Below are positions 53,586-64,000 of a stretch of 64,000 nt of DNA, in pieces. The stretch lies in contig OY783196.1 in NCBI GenBank assembly GCA_963678675.1, positions 31,536,827-31,600,826 on the forward strand, written 5' to 3'. The notes beneath the pieces are model-generated. The model was not told the origin of the DNA, made no database searches, and was given only the letters and a program-made list of their open reading frames with translations. Made by a program: the position numbers and the translations under genes. The DNA is from Xiphydria camelus. Lineage: Eukaryota > Arthropoda > Insecta > Hymenoptera > Xiphydriidae. Every line of letters starts with the position of its first letter. Positions within the stretch are counted from its first letter, which is position 1.

Positions 53586-53812
53586 CCGTCAATACCGCAC
53601 CAACCAGCATGAAGAGGAAACCGAAAGCGGGGAGAGCGATCTGACAGTTAGCCGCGATGACAACGCCAGCCACCATAAGACCACCTTCGATCTTTTCGAC
53701 CCTTAACCGCGATATGGGTGCGGGACACTTCAATTTCCCTCCAAATCCTCCAGCCAGCATTCCTTCCTCCGCCGATACTGTACTGGGCCTGGAAGCATCA
53801 GAGGCGACCGTT
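53586..53812 (-). CDS. Exon 2: first membrane region
   Basis: The exon covers codons 21-97. It begins after a TTACAG acceptor and ends ACGG before the consensus donor gtaagt, entering in phase 2 and leaving in phase 1. It encodes a polar start (TVASDASRPSTVSAEEGM), then KLKCPAPISRLRVEKIEGG, then about 33 hydrophobic residues from GGLMVAGVV to VGAVLT. That segment is longer than a single helix needs and has N, C and Q near its middle, so it could be one long helix or a tight helical hairpin. An in-frame TAA lies just upstream of the acceptor, so coding cannot extend past it in this exon. The reading frame is closed on both sides by good splice signals. The hydrophobic profile is what first marked this as a real exon. 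Confidence 0.75.
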
Positions 53813-55157
53813 CTGTAACGAACCTGTTATTTCTGACGAAACTCTGATAAACGGGACATAGAAAGAGGAAACTTTTTTGCGCTCCCCCTCCTATTCGTCC
53901 TCCGGCGCCATCTCCTGCGTCTTACTTATACCGTGAGCTCGATCGAGCGACAAATAACGGTATCAACAACCATCTTCTATCTGACAGAAATATGCAAATA
54001 AAATTTCCACTCCTTCTCTAGCTTCACCGTTCCGTACGGGTTTTCGACGGGATCGTTACGCGGTGTTGCGCGTTGCTATACGTACGTATTTTTTCGAGAT
54101 CTACGAGTACTTCACGGAAAGTTACACAATGTACATATGTAGATCTGAAATAACCATCGCACTGTCTTAAATTACTGAAATATCATTAACGTCTCATCGA
54201 TTCTTCCCGAACCATCTTATACGTACCTACATGCGTATGGCGCTGTTTATGTAAGTTATCACATACGCGTGAGAAGGCACGACGTGTGGCGTGGTGGGGC
54301 ACGAGTGATACAATTAAAATTCCATTCGCGAATCCGTCAAAGACCTTCCAACCACGGCGATCCTTTATATTCCGCTTCCGTGCGAATGCGCGTCACTCGA
54401 CATATTTGTACCTACGTCCTGTATCGATTATCACGATGGATATATATGTACGTATACCTACGTGTATAGCTATCGTGGTAGGGTGCACATAAAACTTGGC
54501 TCGGCATTCACTTGATGGGCGATAATCGTCACCTCGAACGTTAAGAGACGCGCGGTGGGTCCGCTCGTTATCGACTAGACGTTAAAAAATGCGCGAATTT
54601 TGAAGGTGCGGGGGGAAAAGGTCGAGCGAAGCCTCGAATAAGTCGAGTAGAGTTCGTGAAACGGGACGTCAGTTTAAGACGCTCCATAATTACCGAGCAA
54701 TCGTTTCAGGAATATACAGGGAAACGCGGAGAGCGAATGCGAATCGCATCGTGCACGTGCATTGATGTAATAAATTGCACAGCATTACAGTGCATTCATC
54801 GACGCTACGCAGAACTATTGTGATTTGATATTGCAAGATAGAACATGATTATCGTACAGTTGCAAAAGCCTTAATTTCCTTCACAATTATTCCCGTATTC
54901 TCGAAATTTTCACTGGATCGACGTAATACTTTCTTGAAAATTGCAATTCGATCTATAAAAAGCCTGATACCGACGTGGGTCAAAAGTTCACACGTAGATA
55001 AAGGGATAATCGCAATTAAAGCTGACGAAACCGTAAGAAAAGTAGAATGTTCCTCCCCTTTCTTGATTACAAGTTTTAAGCATACGTATACGATTGGTAG
55101 GCGTAACAAATGACGCCGTCGATATTCTGCAGGTTAAATTTTAAAGAGTTGCCGTAT

Positions 55158-55166
55158 AAAAAAAAA
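55158..55166 (-). terminator. Pol III oligo-T terminator of the UGA copy
   Basis: Nine consecutive T on the minus strand, at the same distance from the tRNA 3' end as in the sister copy. It remains intact although the tRNA body is damaged. Confidence 0.8.
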
Positions 55167-55173
55167 GAGAAAC

Positions 55174-55247
55174 GGGCTCAGCCGGGATTTGAACCCAGGG
55201 GACCTCTCGCACTCAAAACGAGAATCATACCCCTAGACCACTCAGCC
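55174..55247 (-). tRNA. Diverged tandem copy of tRNA-Pro with a UGA anticodon, probably a pseudogene
   Basis: The body is almost the same as the neighbouring tRNA-Pro. The anticodon loop reads TTTGAGT, so the anticodon is TGA (plus-strand 55213-55215), which would read Ser UCA codons. Other changes are an acceptor-stem C to G giving a G-G mismatch, a C to T in the anticodon stem making a T-G pair, and two extra bases before the T-stem, giving 74 bases. It keeps the same nine-T terminator (plus-strand A at 55158-55166). There is no long variable arm, so it is not a real tRNA-Ser, and ProRS would be expected to reject it because G36 is lost. It is either dead or a chimeric tRNA. Confidence 0.75.
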
Positions 55248-55257
55248 GCTGCGGTAT

Positions 55258-55266
55258 AAAAAAAAA
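55258..55266 (-). terminator. Pol III oligo-T terminator of tRNA-Pro(UGG)
   Basis: Nine consecutive T on the minus strand begin 8 bases past the discriminator base of the tRNA. The neighbouring copy has the same run at 55158-55166. Confidence 0.85.
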
Positions 55267-55273
55267 GAGAAAC

Positions 55274-55345
55274 GGGCTCAGCCGGGATTTGAACCCGGGA
55301 CCTCTCGCACCCAAAGCGAGAATCATACCCCTAGACCACTGAGCC
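55274..55345 (-). tRNA. tRNA-Pro (anticodon UGG)
   Basis: This is a 72-base gene. The acceptor stem GGCTCAG/CTGAGCC pairs perfectly and the discriminator is C. The D-arm contains GGTCTAGGGGTATGATT. The anticodon stem CTCGC/GCGAG encloses TTTGGGT with anticodon TGG (plus-strand positions 55311-55313). The T-arm is CCGGG-TTCAAAT-CCCGG. All of this matches eukaryotic tRNA-Pro. A run of nine T on the minus strand just downstream (plus-strand A at 55258-55266) is a Pol III terminator. It lies in intron 1 of the large gene on the same strand, and would be transcribed from its internal A and B boxes. Confidence 0.93.
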
Positions 55346-57278
55346 GTTGTTGATTGTCTCATAAAACAGAAGGAAATTTTGATATATTACTTAGAGAGCT
55401 CGCAAATATCGGATAAAAAAATTTAATATATTACCAATTTAAATAATATATTTATATAATTATTAGAAATAAGATTATTTTTCGTATTGAAATTAAGAAA
55501 TGTATTTCCAACAAATCGGTATAGTTATGTAATTTTTACGAACGTAACGCGTACTCAATTTGATTAATATTGTAAGTATTTTGGTCGTTTCCCTATATTT
55601 ATTAGAATTGACGAGTATAATGTTCCCATAAATGGGTGGTGAAACAACTTATCATCTGTCATCATAACGTGGTCTGTGTGAAAAGCATATATCTCTATCT
55701 CTCTCTTTCTTTAGCGATCGATTATATGTATGTATTTTCACGGTAGCGGAGAACTACTTTTAAATCTAGCGTATGACTTCGGTCAATTCTTTTCTTTTTT
55801 TCTTTCTTATTATTCGCTCTTCGGATCGAAATGTGGATCGAGTACCATTTCTTTTAACTTTCTTTTCCGATTAGAACTCGAGCAAAAGACCGTTGTGTTC
55901 GGTGTAAAAAATATAATAGGTACCAAACGGGAGCTCCTTTCGAGAAATTTTCTTTCTCCGTAACTTCTGTTTTAATCGCGCCTACGGCTTCGACAAACAT
56001 ACAGCAGTCATAAATCGGGATGCGTGAAAGTCTTCCGTCACCCAATTAGCGTTGACCCAGCCGCTGTTAACTTCGTAATTCCGACCTCCCGCCGCATAAT
56101 GAAAAGAGGCTGGTACCTCATTAGGGAGTGGCGGGGTACCTCACTTGAGAAGAAACCCGTCGATAAACCGCTACGCGGTGCATACGTTCACGTTTTCTGC
56201 AGCTCGGTTCCTCGATAGGTATTTTTTATTTCCGCTACAGGTATACACATAGAGAAGTCGTACATGACGTGTTCCAACGTGTGGTACGAGAATAGGTGTG
56301 GCGTCTTTCCTAGTACGACGCGCGGTAATATGAGAGACACTCACCGTACTTTCAATAATAATTGGCGACAATTCATCTGGCCAACTCTACCGATGGATAC
56401 ACTTTCCCCCCGCGGCACGAGCTTCGTCAAGCAAAATTTGCGCGCGATCCTCGATTCGACAAACGTTACACAAGTCGTCAATTAAATCCTTATACGCGAG
56501 TGTTACCAACTGGAACCAAATGGTCGTAATCGATGTCAGGATAACGAATTGGATTTTGACTGCATTTTTCCCCGAAGCACGATCCTCGCCACCGTACTTG
56601 GTACCGCACGCACGTCTCACTATTGAAAGAGCGAGATCCTCCGAAAATCTCGTTGGTCCATCACGAGGCGATAACGCGCGATTGCCGCCACGACGCCAGG
56701 TGAGCGCTTATCTCATTATTTTCGGTGCAGAAGGCTGGAAAAGGGGGAAGGGGGCAGGTACACGTCCCATAAATCAACGGTAATCCGGGACTGTGTATTT
56801 ACGAAACATATTAAAAAGGCGTATAAAAATACGACGCGTGTGGAGGAGAAACGCGAATGTCGCGTATGCGTACCAGTTCGTATCAACACGCGTCGTCACA
56901 CTGAAAATAATCGTTTCCACCCCTATATTTAACCCGTAATGTTCGCGCGGTGAGAAGCTTACCGATCGACACTCGAAATACCCGGACACCGCGGAAGCCT
57001 TATTTAGAAATACGCGTAGCGGGTAATCTCATTATAGCTTTAGGATAATACGCGCATCGCGTCCGCGATCTAGTTCTCGCTACGACCGCATCGGCCAATC
57101 ATTGGCACGTTACGCCTCGCAGTGTGCCGAGGGTGAGTCGTTGAGAATGTATTATAATACGGTAAATGACTGCAGTCCCGATAATGGTGATTAATCAGAA
57201 TGGATGGGTAAAAAGTAGTAACGACGAGATAGGGAAACGTAGCGTAATGCTGACAACTTTGCTTTAGGAAAAGGGAGG

Positions 57279-57312
57279 GAGAGAGAGCGAGAGAGAGAGA
57301 GAGAGAGAGAGA
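57279..57312. repeat. (GA)n microsatellite
   Basis: About 16 GA units with one interruption (GCGA), in intron 1. Confidence 0.9.
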
Positions 57313-60300
57313 ATGTCCCAGGATATATTTATATTTACCTACTTAAATATTTACTTAAAAATCACGATGCTAAGTATCTATACGCGTATACCCGCTCGTT
57401 ATCTACATATTTGCCATTCGTAGACGGTATGATACCACGAATAATAATAATCATTATTATTACGTCTATCATATCCATGTCGCTATATTTTAAGTAACGC
57501 AATCTAAGATTACTACTTCATTTGTTCATCGCTCACGTGCGATTCGTTTATCTGCGACGAAGCTGAGAGCTTCAAACAGCTTCAGCTGTCAGCCCTTATC
57601 CCAAATCAAAGCATTATAACGAATGTTACTCGTATATCAAACCCACCCAAGTGCAGTCGATGATGATATTAAATTCAAGTTCACACAGCTCAAAGATTTT
57701 TAATGAAAAATAACCATTTAAAGAGGCACGATGGCAAAGAATGTTTCGCGAATGCGAAAGCATCATGTCCTACGAGCCAATTTCACGCTCGAGTCTGGAG
57801 TATAACAAAACACTTATAACTTGTCCCAAATTTCGGTGGAGAATCTTTCGAGTTATCGAAGAGGGTCGCTCGAATACGCACAAAGAAATATAATAGCTGC
57901 ACCCCCGTCGCTCTTGCAAAAATTAGTCGACTTCTCCACTGATGAGAGTGGAGGTGATATGGGATACTTCGAAAGTGAATTTTGTTAAATGCCGTATCGC
58001 GAAACTCTCTATCGACGAGCAAAGAGAATTCCCGAGACAGAGGTAGGTGTATAACATTATTTCATCGCGCCGCGTCGCTGTCGTGTAATCGAATGCGATC
58101 ATCGCACAGTCCATGAAGCTACGAAGAAGTTCAATGATTTTTCCCACTTCCGATTCCGGCGAAACTTGGCCCACTGTCTCTGGGGTGATTTTCGAGGCGC
58201 TTAAACGACTCTCGCCGGGTATAATATATTATTAATATTTATGCCTTTATTTGAAAACCATGAGGCACCAACCCATAGTGGACCATAGGGCGCTCGCCCG
58301 CCCGCAATGATGAAAAGTTTAATTCGTACAGTACCTACTACATACATGCTACGCGACGAATGTTAGCGTCGTGTGGCGCCCATGTATATAGAGACTGTAA
58401 GAAAACGATCCCACAAATGCGGACGAATCCGCGCGGAGAGCAACAACCGCTTCTCTCGCCAGATAGAACGAACGATCGCCTTTCTACAGCCTTGACTGCA
58501 ACCTCCGCGCGACTCTCGGTCGCGCGCCGTTTCCGCGAGCTGCGTCGACGAGCCAGCCGGGCGATTGACCGTTCTCTTCGATCGGAGATCTTTCGGTGAT
58601 CGGCGAAACGCGCGGATTCCTCTCGTCGAGGATTCGGGAAGGAAAAAAACCCTCTCCGCGAAACCGACTCTCGCCGTCATCGCGATTAGCGACGAAGTGA
58701 AGTGCTTGCCTACACACGGTCGTGTGTCGCACGTGACGTGGGCGGATGTCGGACTGAATTGGCACAACGACGATAACCATCACTCGACGATGGATGTGCG
58801 TCGTTTGCGCGTTCGGTGGCTGCGCTCGATGACGGACAAAACCGCGCGGTCGACCTCGTCGCGTTCAAGTGCCGAGAATCACGCGCCCGGGCCCCTCGAG
58901 ACTCTTTCCCGGCCCGCCTGTCGACGTCGATAGTGCGCCGTTGTCCGGACCGACGAATAGTTTTCGGCAAATACTATTCGTCGGCCCGATCGCGGTAGTT
59001 GTGCGTAAGTTGGAACTACATAATAACGTGCAAGCTCCGTTCAAAGATGACAAAGAACGAGTACGTTTTCTCTTCGGAAACACACGAGTGCCGTATTGCC
59101 GGACTAGATTGTATGCGACGCACGGTGTGCAGGCGTTTTCAGGCACGCGGGTCCTCGCTTCGTCGCCTCTATCGTTACACGCTTCAAGCACCGGAAAGTT
59201 GTGCACGGTAGTTATTACCGTCCTTTATCATCCCGCGCACTTCCTCCTTAACGTGTCGGGCGCAACGAATGCAACAATTAGCGTGTGGCGTGAACGAGTC
59301 ACGATTACCTCGTGGAAACATCCACGACGGTGTATCTATCGTGTCACGTTAGGACATACGTTAGTCTCTTCGAGAGAGACAAACGCACATTTCGAAGCAC
59401 GCGTTGGCGAGAAGGAATTCGTTGCATAAAAGGCGTCGAACGAGAGCGTGCGTAATCGATTCGGATGAATGCAAACCTGTCCATTTACGAATGTGTACAT
59501 TTAGACGGAAAAATGTCGTATAATTTAACGGTGAAAAACGATACCAATGAAACAAAATATAGAAATAATCTCGAACGATACTTTTCCCAACAGCACGCTC
59601 CTACTTGCTCGTCCTCTTTCACCCGGGCGCTAAATGCCTTGCCTGCTGAATATCGATAAGATAATGAAGAGTTTCGTAAAATAAAACAATTCATTTGCAC
59701 TGAGAATATTTATCGGTAGCACGTACCGATACACGAAACTATAAATTACGAGATATCCGTGATCGATCGATCGATCGCTAAAGTATACCCGAACACTTTC
59801 GATACTCGCAACTCGGGCCACATCGTTAAACAGATAATCTCACGTTATAAAACCAACATCGGAAATAGCGTTCCTACCATTTATCGGTGACCTTTTGAAC
59901 TGTACGTCGCGGTAACCATTTGAAAATTGGCGATAACAGGAATTACGAGGGGACTATGTACGAACGTACGTCCGTTTATATATTATAATATTTTTAGTCA
60001 AGGAGTAATTAATAACTTTCGATCCATTTGTCCGTTCGCTACTAAAATTCCTTGAATCTGAAAATTTATCACAAAAACTCCTTCGTCCCATTTCTGTTCC
60101 ATCCATTATCGAAAATTCTCATCCCTGGACTCTGTGAGTATAATATATCGCGACTATACTCTTATTCGTTCCACGTTTTATTCCACTTCCTATCGCTTTC
60201 GCTATCGAACATTCTTTAGTCCAAATACAATTTCCTGGTATAGTTATTCTTTAGCTTCTTTTCAAATCCATTTCTCGCGTTCGGGGTTGACGGAACATGA

Positions 60301-61082
60301 TATACCGAGTGGTCCGTGCAGGAGGCGCAGGTGCAGCCTAGGTAACGACTTCCACGTAACGGCGCGGTGTACCCTCATCTGGGAGACGAAATCGAACGTG
60401 TCACGCTAGAGCGATAAGTCGAAAGAATGCACTTGTTCCATATCGCGTGGTGTTTCGGTCGATTCGACTTTTCCATTCGTGAAACGTCGACGAAAGCAGA
60501 TCGATGAGTCTCAAAACCAGTCTCGCGAGCGTGCGGTCCGTTTGGTTACAGGTTTACAGAGCAGGATCCCCCTTTAAACGAGAGGAGGGACAACCGGTTT
60601 CCCATTGATCGAGAAACTCGCGTATTCGATGCCTTTGTCCCCCGAGCTTTTCGAATGGACACGTTCCTCTTTCTCAATTAACGAGTATAAAATAGAGAGG
60701 TGAATCATCAAGTGGGAAAAGGCAAATCAAACCAATCGAATATATCGATATAATATTGTGCAGTTTCTTTTATTAAAAAATATATCAAATATTCTCGAAA
60801 CCATGCAAAATTGTCATCCCTCCTTTGCATCTCTCTTTCGTCAATTTAAAAAATGACAGCTTATTTCTCGCCTTAACACCAATAAATAACCGATTATTCC
60901 GTTTAAACAGAAGCCTTCGTAACTCGGGTTATCTCGCTGGACACGCGAGTGAGTACTTGGTATTCCACTTGAGAACGGTATTCGATGCACGTTCGCGCTC
61001 GCTTTTCCGGGTGAATAGTAGGATATGTGAAGCAATGGGGCTCAATCGATGCTACTGATGGATCTACACGTATCGTGTGGTT

Positions 61083-61265
61083 TCAAGGTCCTTCTTTCTT
61101 ACGGACAGATTCACAGATATGGGATTCGCGCGCTGGGCAGGAAACGCGTCGTACCTTATCGCGCAATCCCGCGCATGCCGCGGTAGCGCAGTCGAACGTC
61201 ATCAACGGCTCCGAAGAGCTGGGAAAAGTAAGGATTAAGAAGAGGAGACGGAGAATAAGCTGCAT
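61083..61265 (-). CDS. Possible small secreted Cys peptide, overlapping a possible plus-strand exon (unresolved)
   Basis: The minus-strand frame from the ATG at 61265 reads MQLILRLLFLILTFPSSS, which looks like a signal peptide. About 42 residues with four Cys follow (FDC, AAC, VSC, HIC), ending in RKKEGP, for 60 residues in total. The hydrophobic part comes from a pyrimidine-rich tract ending TTTTCCCAG, which is also an excellent minus-strand splice acceptor, so the signal peptide may be an illusion. On the plus strand, 61117-61227 is a 111-base phase-0 frame between TTCACAG and gtaagg, reading IWDSRAGQETRRTLSRNPAH and on to EELGK. Only one of these readings can be right, or none. Confidence 0.2.
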   Translation of the reverse strand: MQLILRLLFLILTFPSSSEPLMTFDCATAACAGLRDKVRRVSCPARESHICESVRKKEGP

Positions 61266-62498
61266 TTTTACTAAATTCACTGTGTACAAATTTCTCTGTG
61301 CGCGAAATTGCTCGTCATTAGGTATATCTGGAATGTCGAGCCATTCGGCGGGACGAAAGGAGAGATAACGAGAGAAACATTGCGAATAATGGCGCGACTC
61401 GTTCTCCAGTTGCGATTAACTTCACACGCTGAAGATAGAGATTAATGACTCTCGGAAAGGTTCCACGAGCGCGCGGGGGATAGAGAGAGAGAGAGGGCGG
61501 ATTGGGACACAACGAAACGGAAGTCGATCGCTATTGTCTCCCTTATTCGTAAACTTTTAGCATAGATCGACGTAGCGTGCACGTCGTAAGAGCAGCGAGA
61601 AGGAATTAGCCTCGATTTTTAGACGTCCTTCACGGACGACCCCTCGGTGCACGGGCAACATTGCACCAAGGCAATAAGTCAATTTTTAGCTATCTTCTAG
61701 AAGCCATTGCGACGGGGCCGTCTGTCTGAAAGTGGTCTTATTTCCCCTTTAGGCAATTACCGAATCAATTGCGCGTCTGTTTCTCTATTCATGTTTGTAG
61801 GAAAAATTTCACAGGGAGAAGTCGTGACTCGGTCATTGTCGAAAGCTCTCCGATAAAGATGCCCCCAAAATGTGATCGAAATAGCGATACGATTCGTCCG
61901 CGATGTCTGGTTTTTCGTCAGATCGATACATACATGCATGCATAATGTGTGTACCACGTGCAGTATCGTTTCAGTCTAATTTATACTGTACGTATAGCCG
62001 CGTTTTCCCATTGCGAATATGTACCTTACGGCGCGCTGGGATGCCGTGCACGCGAAACGAGTCCATTAGAAAAATAAAAGTTCTAGGATAATTTCTTTTT
62101 GCAAACTTCAGTATGCCGCACTATCCAACGCATGAACGTGCACGAGAGGCGAGTGGGGTCTTGTTCCCTGTATTTCTGTATGTACTGTAACGATGAGTAA
62201 TAAACTCATGGAGTGGAGTGGAAAGGTAGAGATAATACGTACCCCTACCTCTTTTATACGCGAGCATCCACATAGCTCTCCGTTTTTATCGTTAACAATT
62301 TAAAACAACAGTCTACCGTACCTACTGCGTTCAGACATAGATGGAAAATATAAAGGTCAGCACGCGCATAACGCGCTATTCCTATTCTTCTCTATATTTT
62401 TTTTAACGGCAAGCTCGACTGGTTTATCGCGAAGAACCGCGGGAAACGCACAAACCCGGCGTAGATCGAAATTTCAAATTTTCTACACAGAAACGTAC

Positions 62499-62560
62499 CG
62501 TGTCGCATTTTCATCGGCGAGACGAGCCTTGTCACACTTCATCGAAGCGCCAAACGTCAT
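62499..62560 (-). CDS. Exon 1: N-terminal coding exon of the TMEM200-like gene
   Basis: The exon encodes 20 codons plus two bases, beginning MTFGASMKCDKARLADENAT. It ends ACACG followed by the strong donor gtacgt. It leaves phase 2 (CG), and exon 2 supplies the completing A to give Arg21, so the junction reads ...ENATRTVASD. The start at 62560 is the first ATG downstream of an in-frame TGA lying about 100 bases upstream on the minus strand. That makes it the likely initiator, provided the transcript begins in this exon. No signal peptide is visible, so the N-terminus is probably cytosolic. The sequence upstream is GC- and CpG-rich, as expected near a promoter. The evidence is the phase match, the donor and the placement. 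No homology is recognised for this short piece, and exon 2 also contains an internal ATG that could start the protein instead. Confidence 0.5.
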
Positions 62561-63900
62561 GACGGTGCAAATCTGTTCTGGCGGTCTCCGAGGACCTTTC
62601 GATCTAACGCGTCGACTGCTACGAACCCCCGCCGCCCCGAGGAACTCCGCTAGTCAGCTGATTGCACGGCTCTTCATCGCTTCGCTCAACGAACGCAGGA
62701 CGGTAGGAATGGTCGATTCACCCGCGGGGTCCGCTTGGTGGACCCTGATTGCACTTGCACACTTGCACTCGCAGATCTGCCGACAGAGTACGCGTGTCTC
62801 TTTCTCCTCTCTCTCTCTCCTCCCTCTCTCGTAGATCAGTATAGATTTAAAAAAGAGAGAGGAGTCGCGCAGACAGGAAGACGGGAAAGAATGCGCACTA
62901 CTCTCCGACGCGTCTGTCCGCCGCGTCGAGAACCGTCGCGACTAGCGGACAGTCGGAGTCAACGCTCGCGCGAGACTCCGTATTCGTTCGTAGCGTATGC
63001 ACCGACGCGGGCTTCCCCCTCCCTTCCCCTCCCCCTCCAGCTGCTCCGCCTGAAACACGGACCAACGAACGGATGGACGAGCGAGCGATGATTTCCCGAC
63101 GTGCTTTGTTTCCAGCGTCGGAGTCGATGCGGCTCGTGCGTGCGCGGTATTCTCTGTCACGGCGTGTCTCTATGCGGGGAGAGATCTCGTCGGGCCTCCC
63201 ACCCCCTTCTCGCGCGCTCGTTCCAACTTCTATCACGATTCGCAAAACCGCCGAACGAGTTCCTCGTATCTCCGTCGCGTACTATCGGCGATAAGAAAAC
63301 AGGTGCGAAATATCAGTCTCGCTTGATTTAACGGTAAACCCACTTCGCCGAGGTCGATCGCGTCGTCGATGGTCTAGACCGTTTTCGTGGTGTATAATAA
63401 CTAGAGCGCGATCCGCGGTTCAACACGATGCGTGCAGGTGTGGATCCCGCTTTGTGTCGCGCGACGCGGAACTTAGACGCGATCGCGCGATCGTTCCGCT
63501 TTTTCGTTCAGTCCTTTCTCTCTCTCGCCTCCCGGAGTTCGGCCGAGTATCGTACGCGCGACACTTTTCTTCCGGGTCGTGAGATTTTCGATCGCGTGCC
63601 TGCCGATATCAACGATCGGCGTTCACGAGAGCATCCGACAACGTCCGAGACACGCCCCGTTGCGATGTGCTACTCGAAACGCGTCTAGCAGCGGACTGAC
63701 TGCAATCGCGCGCGGAGCCGGCGGAGCGGAGGATCCGGTCGACCGACGTCGGCCGGCGCGACGCCACCCGCCCCCCGAGCCCCATTCCGTCACTCTTTTT
63801 CCACCCCTACCGCGCCACACCGTAACCCTACTACCATGGGGCCTGACCATTTAATCTCCTACTCGACTCGCCGCCCGTTTCCCAATCGACTTCCAAGGAA
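62561..63900 (-). promoter_or_regulatory. CpG-rich region upstream of the first coding exon, likely promoter/5' UTR
   Basis: This stretch is clearly more GC- and CpG-rich than the introns. It lies directly upstream, on the minus strand, of the ATG at 62560. It contains pyrimidine-rich blocks (TCTCTCTCTCTCC near 62810 and CCTCCCCCTCC near 63030) and open frames on both strands that look like by-products of composition. I could not pick a TATA box or initiator. Promoter status is inferred from position. Confidence 0.35.
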
Positions 63901-64000
63901 TCGATAAACCCCTACGAATTTGTCTCTCGCGAGTATCACTCTCCTCTTGTCCGATGACGTAGGTACTCCCTTGGATCCTGTAACGATTCGGATATCCATG

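Larger units (their letters stand above)
55154..55347. repeat. Tandem duplication, about 100-bp period, containing both tRNA copies
   Basis: A block starting GTATAAAAAAAAAGAGAAAC is present at 55154 and again at 55254. The two copies share the following tRNA 3' half and the oligo-A (terminator) tract. The exact 100-base period shows a local head-to-tail duplication and not two independent insertions. Confidence 0.9.
53813..62498 (-). other. Intron 1
   Basis: It hosts the tandem tRNA genes at 55174-55345, the GA repeat at 57279 and the ambiguous locus at 61083-61265. The remainder shows no supported gene. Confidence 0.55.

Noticed and set aside
56387..56620. 77-codon minus-strand frame with a hydrophobic stretch and DLCNVC, suggesting a receptor-like fragment
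   Set aside because: No diagnostic motif is present, and the plus strand at the same place is equally open.
58869..59429. 186-codon plus-strand frame
   Set aside because: It starts from GTG within a GC-rich region, has no domain and overlaps other open frames on both strands.

Overview
This is eukaryotic DNA, most likely from an insect. The CpG dinucleotide is abundant rather than depleted, introns are large with GTRAGT donors and pyrimidine-AG acceptors, coding exons are few and short, and small DNA transposons and microsatellites are scattered throughout. That combination suits Hymenoptera (ant, bee or wasp), but the order is an inference from composition and not a proven identification. 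There are no prokaryotic-style operons. Almost all open frames of 60-240 codons look like chance frames in stop-poor, CpG-rich DNA.

The main content is one large split gene on the minus strand. It runs from an ATG at 62560 down to at least 13955, about 48.6 kb. I could chain exons at 62499-62560, 53586-53812, 47859-48107, 45061-45277 and 41681-41815 with matching splice phases at every junction. After the fifth exon there are two possible continuations in the same phase. One is a 3' exon with its own stop (39415-39616), giving a 363-residue protein. The other skips it and uses 32253-32454 and then 13955-14044, giving a longer Thr/Arg-rich tail whose end I could not fix; a weak candidate next exon lies at 11570-11684. 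The protein has an N-terminal cytosolic-looking segment, two hydrophobic regions (residues about 64-97 and 124-146), a basic stop-transfer cluster, and a long Ser/Pro-rich tail. The layout resembles the TMEM200 family, but I cannot prove that relationship.

Smaller elements sit in its introns. Intron 1 holds a tandem pair of tRNA genes on the minus strand (55174-55345): one normal tRNA-Pro(UGG) and one sister copy whose anticodon has become UGA, with further damage. In the 18 kb intron between 32.3 and 14.0 kb lie a 952-bp decayed pogo-like DNA transposon (17302-18253) with a Pipsqueak-type helix-turn-helix remnant and nine copies of a 15-bp motif, and two adjacent fold-back MITEs (21966-22393).

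The rest is intronic or intergenic DNA with microsatellites, the largest being a 113-bp AAT array at 39910-40022 and a 60-bp TC array at 37647-37706. Two stretches are conspicuously CpG- and GC-rich. One is upstream of the first coding exon (62561-63900) and is the likely promoter region of the large gene. The other, at 20280-21300, could be a second promoter or 5' exon.
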